From CAVPTL01 sp963727235 (lineage in GTDB: Bacteria > Actinomycetota > Thermoleophilia > Gaiellales > JAICJC01): a stretch of DNA of 64,000 nucleotides. Under the pieces are notes generated by a model. The model searched no databases. It was not told where the DNA came from and saw nothing but the letters and a program-made list of their open reading frames with translations. The position numbers and the translations under genes were made by a program. Every line of letters starts with the position of its first letter. Position 1 is the stretch's first letter. Of the stretch, positions 60,449-64,000 are shown one piece after another. The DNA is taken from positions 17,645 through 81,644 of the forward strand of contig CAVSFZ010000029.1 of NCBI GenBank assembly GCA_963727235.1, written 5' to 3'.

Positions 60449-60854
60449 CTTCACCGCTCTCCGGGCCGTCCTCGGGCTCACCCGATGTCGGCGGTGCGGG
60501 AGCGTCGGTGCTCACAGGTGCCGGTGTCGAAACCCGGGGAGTGGTGGGGCTGGGGACGACCGTCGGGGGGGCGGTGACGGTCACCACCCGCGGCGGCGTT
60601 GAGGCTGCCCGCCGGTGAACCCGGGGCACGCGCGGTGCGTGCCACGACGCGAGGTGGATGCTCTGTGTCGGCGCTGTGCGGTCGAGCGCATCGATGTCCC
60701 GCAACACCCGCTCGGCAGAACTCGTGGCGGCGGCGTTCGTGGCGGCCGGTGTCAGTCCCCGCATCGCGAAGGCGAGTGATCCCACGAGGATTGCTGAGCC
60801 GATCGCGACGCCGGCGATTGTGACAGTGCGTTGGATCACGGTGAGCCCGTGCAC
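60441..60854 (-). CDS. Membrane-anchored protein with Pro/Thr-rich acidic tail, 137 aa
   Basis: GTG 60854 with a near-perfect AAGGAGG 7 nt upstream, so this is the probable first gene of the redox operon. N-terminal TM ('VTIAGVAIGSAILVGSLAFAM'), a middle segment with Arg/His ('SWHAPRVPRVHRRAAS') and a long Pro/Thr/Ser tail ending PESGEDD. It resembles the 142-aa neighbour in layout, so the two may be a diverged pair. Function unknown; context suggests an envelope redox or signalling role. Confidence 0.7.
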   Translation of the reverse strand: MHGLTVIQRTVTIAGVAIGSAILVGSLAFAMRGLTPAATNAAATSSAERVLRDIDALDRTAPTQSIHLASWHAPRVPRVHRRAASTPPRVVTVTAPPTVVPSPTTPRVSTPAPVSTDAPAPPTSGEPEDGPESGEDD

Positions 60855-61008
60855 GTGATGCCTCCTTGATGGTTGACCCCGCGGTCCAGCCCGTTTCGAC
60901 GACCGCTTGATTCACACCACGCAGAGGCGCCGGGAAAGTTACAGACGGCCGCGGCAAAGCGAGTAATGTGTGTGCCCACTGGCGACCCAAAACCTGAGGG
61001 GGACAATC

Positions 61009-61296
61009 GTGGCATACGCGATCGTGCATCACTTTGCGGGCGGTACCAAGGAGCAGTACGAGGCGTCGGTCGGAGTGGTGCATCCGAGCGACGGCAGCCT
61101 GCCTCCCGGGCAGATCTTCCATGCTGCGGGCACGTCGCCGGGCGGTTGGACGGTGATCGCCGTGCATGAATCGCAGGAGAGCTGGGAGCAGTTCCGCGAC
61201 GGCACGCTCCTGCCGGCGCTGCATCAGGGCATCCCGGGCGGCTTCACGGCGCCTCCCGAGGAGACGACCGTGGACGTCGCCGCTCTGCTGCCGTAG
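61009..61296 (+). CDS. Small dimeric alpha/beta-barrel-like protein, 95 aa
   Basis: GTG 61009 is preceded by GAGGGGGACAATC. 'YAIVHHFAGGTKEQYEASVG', 'FHAAGTSPGGWTVIAVHESQESWEQFRDGTLLPALHQ' and the closing 'PEETTVDVAALLP' follow the ferredoxin-like pattern of small monooxygenase/dimeric alpha-beta barrel (ABM-type) proteins, in which a W-x-F-x-x-x-L helix follows the second strand. No catalytic residues can be named. The 154-bp upstream region also holds the promoter of the divergent redox operon. Confidence 0.7.
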   Translation: MAYAIVHHFAGGTKEQYEASVGVVHPSDGSLPPGQIFHAAGTSPGGWTVIAVHESQESWEQFRDGTLLPALHQGIPGGFTAPPEETTVDVAALLP

Positions 61297-61329
61297 AACC
61301 ATCCACCACGCCTCGGCGTACCATGAGGT

Positions 61330-63024
61330 GTGGAGCCGACGCTGATTGTCGTGGCCGCGATCGCCGGCCTCGCGACCTTTCTGTCGCCGTGCGTGCTGCC
61401 GGTGTTGCCGGTGGTGGCCGCCGCGTCGGCGACCGGTGGCCGCCGCCGCCCGGTGGGGGTGGCGGTGGGCCTGGCGGTCGCGTTCGTGGTGTTCACGCTG
61501 ACGGCGTCACGTGTGCTTGCGGCGCTGGGGCTGCCGCAGGACCTTCTCCAAAACGCTGCCATCGTGATGCTCGCGGTGGTGGGCGTGGCGCTGCTAGTAC
61601 CGGCCGCCGGGGAGTGGTTGGGGCGGCTGTTCGTGCCGCTCTCGGCGCTGGCCGGGGGCAGGCTCGCGCGCGGCGACGGTTTCTGGTCGGGGGTGGCCCT
61701 CGGCGCCGGGCTCGCACTGGTGTGGACGCCGTGCGCCGGGCCGATCTTGGCGGCGGTGACGGTGCTCAGCGCTCAGCAGAAGGTCTCGCTCGACCTGGTG
61801 CTGATCACCGTCGCCTACGCCGCCGGCGCCACCCTGCCGCTGTTCGGGATCGCGCTTGCGGGAAACCGCGGGGCGGCCCGTCTTGCAAGCCTGCGGCGGG
61901 GCGGAGGGATGAGGCTGCGTCGCATCGCCGGCGTGGTCTTGATCGCATCGGCGTGGCTGTTCACGACCAGCATCCCCACGCAACTCGCGGCCGGCGCACC
62001 CTCATATGTCACCGGCCTGCAGTCGGTCGAGCGGTCGGCAACGGTGAGCCACGACCTGCGATCGCTGTCAGGCTCGAGCCGGGGGGCGGCGTCGGCCGCC
62101 GCCGCCGGGGCGAACGCCGGCGCGCTGCATGACTACGGCAAGGCGCCGGACTTCAAGGACGTCACCAGCTGGATCAACACACCCGGAGGTCGGCCGCTGA
62201 GCCTCGCCGGCCTCCGCGGCAAGGTGGTGTTGGTCGACTTCTGGACATACTCGTGCGTCAACTGCATTCGCACGCTGCCGTACCTCAAGGCGTGGGACGC
62301 CCGCTACCGCAGCGCCGGGTTGGTGATCGTGGGCGTGCACACCCCGGAGTTCGCGTTCGAGCACGTGGTGTCGAACGTGCGCGGGGCGGTGGCCGAGCAC
62401 GGCATCCACTACCCCGTTGCGGTGGATGACGGCTACGGCACCTGGAACGCCTATGGCAACCAGTACTGGCCCGCCGACTATCTGATCGACCGCAACGGCA
62501 ACCTCCGCGACGCCCATTTCGGCGAGGGCGCGTACGCCCAGACCGAGGCCGATATCCGCACGCTGCTGGGCGAGCACGGGGGCACCGCGGTCACGCCGGT
62601 CACGGCCGTGTCGGCGTCGCCGACGGTCAGGACACCCGAGACCTATCTCGGGCTGGAGCGCGGGGTGGCCTACTCCCAGCAGCTCCAGGAGGGGGTTGAC
62701 CTGCGCTACCAGGCCCCCGCTGCGGTCAATCCCAACACGGTCGCACTCGTGGGGCATTGGAACGTCGGACAGCAGCACATCGTGGCCGGTGCCGGCGCTC
62801 ACCTCGAGTTTCGCTACATCGCGCCGCGCATCTACCTGGTGGCCGCGCCCCCTGCCGGCGCTGCGGTCACGCTGGGCGTGTCGGTTGACGGCCGCGCGCG
62901 GGCGCCGGTGAGGGTGAGATCCGACGATCTCTACCTGCTCGCCCACATGCCCACGGCGGGGCCGCACCTGCTCGATCTGAGCGTGCCCGCCGGCACATCG
63001 CTGTACTCGTTTACGTTTGGCTAG
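61330..63024 (+). CDS. dipZ: DipZ-like CcdA-thioredoxin fusion (cytochrome c/thiol redox)
   Basis: A 564-aa protein from GTG 61330. The CcdA-like membrane domain (about 1-225) has six TM helices with 'LATFLSPCVLPVLPVVAAAS' and 'ALVWTPCAGPILAAVTVLSA', whose two Cys relay electrons. The thioredoxin-like TlpA domain (about 265-420) has 'VVLVDFWTYSCVNCIRTLPY' with a CVNC active site and 'WPADYLIDRNGNLRDAHFGEG'. A C-terminal carbohydrate-binding-like beta domain follows (about 430-564). This order matches mycobacterial DipZ. It exports reducing power to outer thiol proteins. It converges with the Cys-rich secreted-protein gene. Confidence 0.92.
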   Translation: MEPTLIVVAAIAGLATFLSPCVLPVLPVVAAASATGGRRRPVGVAVGLAVAFVVFTLTASRVLAALGLPQDLLQNAAIVMLAVVGVALLVPAAGEWLGRLFVPLSALAGGRLARGDGFWSGVALGAGLALVWTPCAGPILAAVTVLSAQQKVSLDLVLITVAYAAGATLPLFGIALAGNRGAARLASLRRGGGMRLRRIAGVVLIASAWLFTTSIPTQLAAGAPSYVTGLQSVERSATVSHDLRSLSGSSRGAASAAAAGANAGALHDYGKAPDFKDVTSWINTPGGRPLSLAGLRGKVVLVDFWTYSCVNCIRTLPYLKAWDARYRSAGLVIVGVHTPEFAFEHVVSNVRGAVAEHGIHYPVAVDDGYGTWNAYGNQYWPADYLIDRNGNLRDAHFGEGAYAQTEADIRTLLGEHGGTAVTPVTAVSASPTVRTPETYLGLERGVAYSQQLQEGVDLRYQAPAAVNPNTVALVGHWNVGQQHIVAGAGAHLEFRYIAPRIYLVAAPPAGAAVTLGVSVDGRARAPVRVRSDDLYLLAHMPTAGPHLLDLSVPAGTSLYSFTFG

Positions 63025-63030
63025 CGGGCG

Positions 63031-63717
63031 TTAGCGAATCCGTACGCGGCGTGTGAATGTGCGGTTGGGGCCCCAGCCGCTCGCCGGGTGCAGCACGAAC
63101 GTCACCACACACAGTCCCACCGGCGCGCCGTTGGGGATCCGCAGGCCCTTGCGGCTGATCCCCGTGGGGGCGCTCAGCCACCGGCGGCCGATCACGCGGT
63201 CATCGGAGCCGGCCATGGTCACGTGGATCCGGGCCGGTTGGGTCAGCTTCAGATCGATCGTCATCAGCCGCCGGTGTACCCGCGCTTTCAGCACCCTCAC
63301 GTGCAGTGGTGGATGCTGCGCGGGCGTCGGCGGGGGCGGCGCCGAGTCGAGCACCTCGGCCACCCACGGGGTGCGCGAGTCGACGCTTCCGCGGGCGACC
63401 GATCCGGGCATCCCGAACAGCGCCACCCACAGGTCGTAGGGGAGCTCCTGACCCTCCATGACCCGGCATTTGCAGTGGGGGTGGGCGCGATCCAGCTCGG
63501 CGTCGGCGATGCTCGCGAAGTACTTGTGGGCGGCGTGGGCGGTGCAGGCGTTGCAGCTGACACAGCCGGCCGAGTGATCGCCGCCGAGATTGTCGAGCCG
63601 GTACACCGGCAGCGTCCCGGTTGCCGCCTGGGCGCGGTCGACGCCGGCCAGTGCGGTGCCGCCGCCCACCAGCGCGGCGGCCTGGGCGAGCAGATGTTTG
63701 CGTGAAAGGGTGTGCAT
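63031..63717 (-). CDS. Cys-rich exported protein of unknown function
   Basis: About 228 aa from ATG 63717. The frame is open upstream to 63981, but the signal-like N-terminus 'MHTLSRKHLLAQAAALVGGG' starts here; SRKHLL resembles a weak Tat motif, and AQA could be the cleavage site. The mature part has 'SAGCVSCNACTAHAAHKYF' (CxxCxxC), then 'HPHCKCRVMEG', five Cys plus His that could hold a metal, heme or [Fe-S]. The C-terminal half is a beta-rich domain ('LMTIDLKLTQPARIHVTMAG'). It faces DipZ tail-to-tail, so it could be a client of extracytoplasmic thiol reduction. Confidence 0.72.
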   Translation of the reverse strand: MHTLSRKHLLAQAAALVGGGTALAGVDRAQAATGTLPVYRLDNLGGDHSAGCVSCNACTAHAAHKYFASIADAELDRAHPHCKCRVMEGQELPYDLWVALFGMPGSVARGSVDSRTPWVAEVLDSAPPPPTPAQHPPLHVRVLKARVHRRLMTIDLKLTQPARIHVTMAGSDDRVIGRRWLSAPTGISRKGLRIPNGAPVGLCVVTFVLHPASGWGPNRTFTRRVRIR

Positions 63718-64000
63718 GGGCAGGTGGGTGGCTCGCTCCGGGGAGCCGCACTCCGCGGCTACCGCCGACTGATACCGGTTGACGCCACCCCTCCTCGAGG
63801 ACTGACGATCGGCACTGACCGGGTTTGAACCATCCTCTCGGACAGTTTTCTCCCGATACTCACCGACCGCCGTTGCCTCGCGGGCGACGACCCCGCATGC
63901 CGACGACCACTTGTGGCGTACGGCTTCCCTGAGCGAACCAGGCAGCCATCGGCAGACGTACCGGGAAGGTTGAGTCGCCATCGGCAGGATGGGCCGTTTC
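63718..64000. other. Terminal 283 bp without a supported gene
   Basis: The frame of the Cys-rich gene stays open here, but its translation looks non-coding (Arg/Ser-rich, no family features). I see no RNA gene or clear repeat. A promoter for the Cys-rich gene probably lies in this stretch; I could not place its elements. Confidence 0.4.

Noticed and set aside
63810..63860. tRNA T-loop-like sequence (GGTTCAAACCC on the - strand)
   Set aside because: No acceptor, D or anticodon stem could be folded around it, and the T-stem arms do not pair.

Overview
The window is high-GC, gene-dense bacterial chromosome with very short intergenic gaps, many ATGA/GTGA start-stop overlaps and frequent GTG starts. 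ECF sigma factors, a Kdp system, a DipZ-type thiol exporter, DUF2630/DUF1707 proteins and MMPL exporters all point to an actinomycetote. The small conserved proteins suggest class Thermoleophilia (Solirubrobacterales-like), but that is inference without any marker gene. I saw no rRNA, tRNA, CRISPR array, insertion sequence or prophage.

Layout. 1-4.6 kb: partial PAC2 protein, a tartrate/D-malate dehydrogenase-like enzyme, DUF2630, DUF1707 and HTH_42 proteins, and a TetR regulator. 4.6-8.4 kb: an oligopeptide-type binding lipoprotein downstream of an HxlR regulator, divergent from two overlapping DsbA/FrnE-like genes. A clear dyad operator lies between the divergent starts. 8.4-16.3 kb: MMPL and MFS exporters in one operon, a PHP hydrolase, an SRPBCC protein, PEP carboxylase and a GlsB-type membrane protein.

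16.3-28.7 kb is a potassium-sensing region. A complete KdpD-C/KdpE-like pair on the + strand is followed by a split sensor on the - strand that lacks an ATPase domain. Next comes a long - strand kdp operon in the order (membrane protein)-(27-aa peptide)-kdpF-kdpA-kdpC-kdpB-kdpD(N)-usp-kdpD(C)-kdpE. KdpD is broken into separate, mostly start-stop-coupled genes. Tandem 11-bp repeats upstream look like an OmpR/KdpE-family box, and a strong hairpin closes the operon.

28.8-43 kb: a Tat-exported RCC1 propeller, a polysaccharide deacetylase and a GNAT protein; an acyl-CoA ligase/citryl-CoA-lyase-like/DUF1348 cassette; a SulP transporter divergent from a Ser/Cys proline-racemase-family enzyme; and gltBD. 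43.1-43.9 kb: three 33-bp units, each made of two CCAATTGG-like palindromes 23 bp apart, in front of a small CxxC/CxxH plus HTH protein. This is the least explained structure in the window.

43.9-64 kb: a second MMPL protein with a coiled-coil domain of about 245 residues, an M24 peptidase, an MprF-like DUF2156 protein, a SpoIIE phosphatase, a small XRE protein, a PLP decarboxylase and an MFS transporter fused to a cyclic-nucleotide-binding domain. An ECF sigma factor is coupled to a RiPP-leader-like small protein. An envelope redox operon (two anchored Pro/Thr-rich proteins, ApbE, a ferric-reductase-like membrane protein) runs into an ECF sigma factor fused to a zinc-finger/membrane tail. DipZ and a Cys-rich secreted protein close the window. 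The recurring themes are envelope thiol/flavin redox (DsbA x2, DipZ, ApbE, ferric-reductase-like) and K+/stress signalling.
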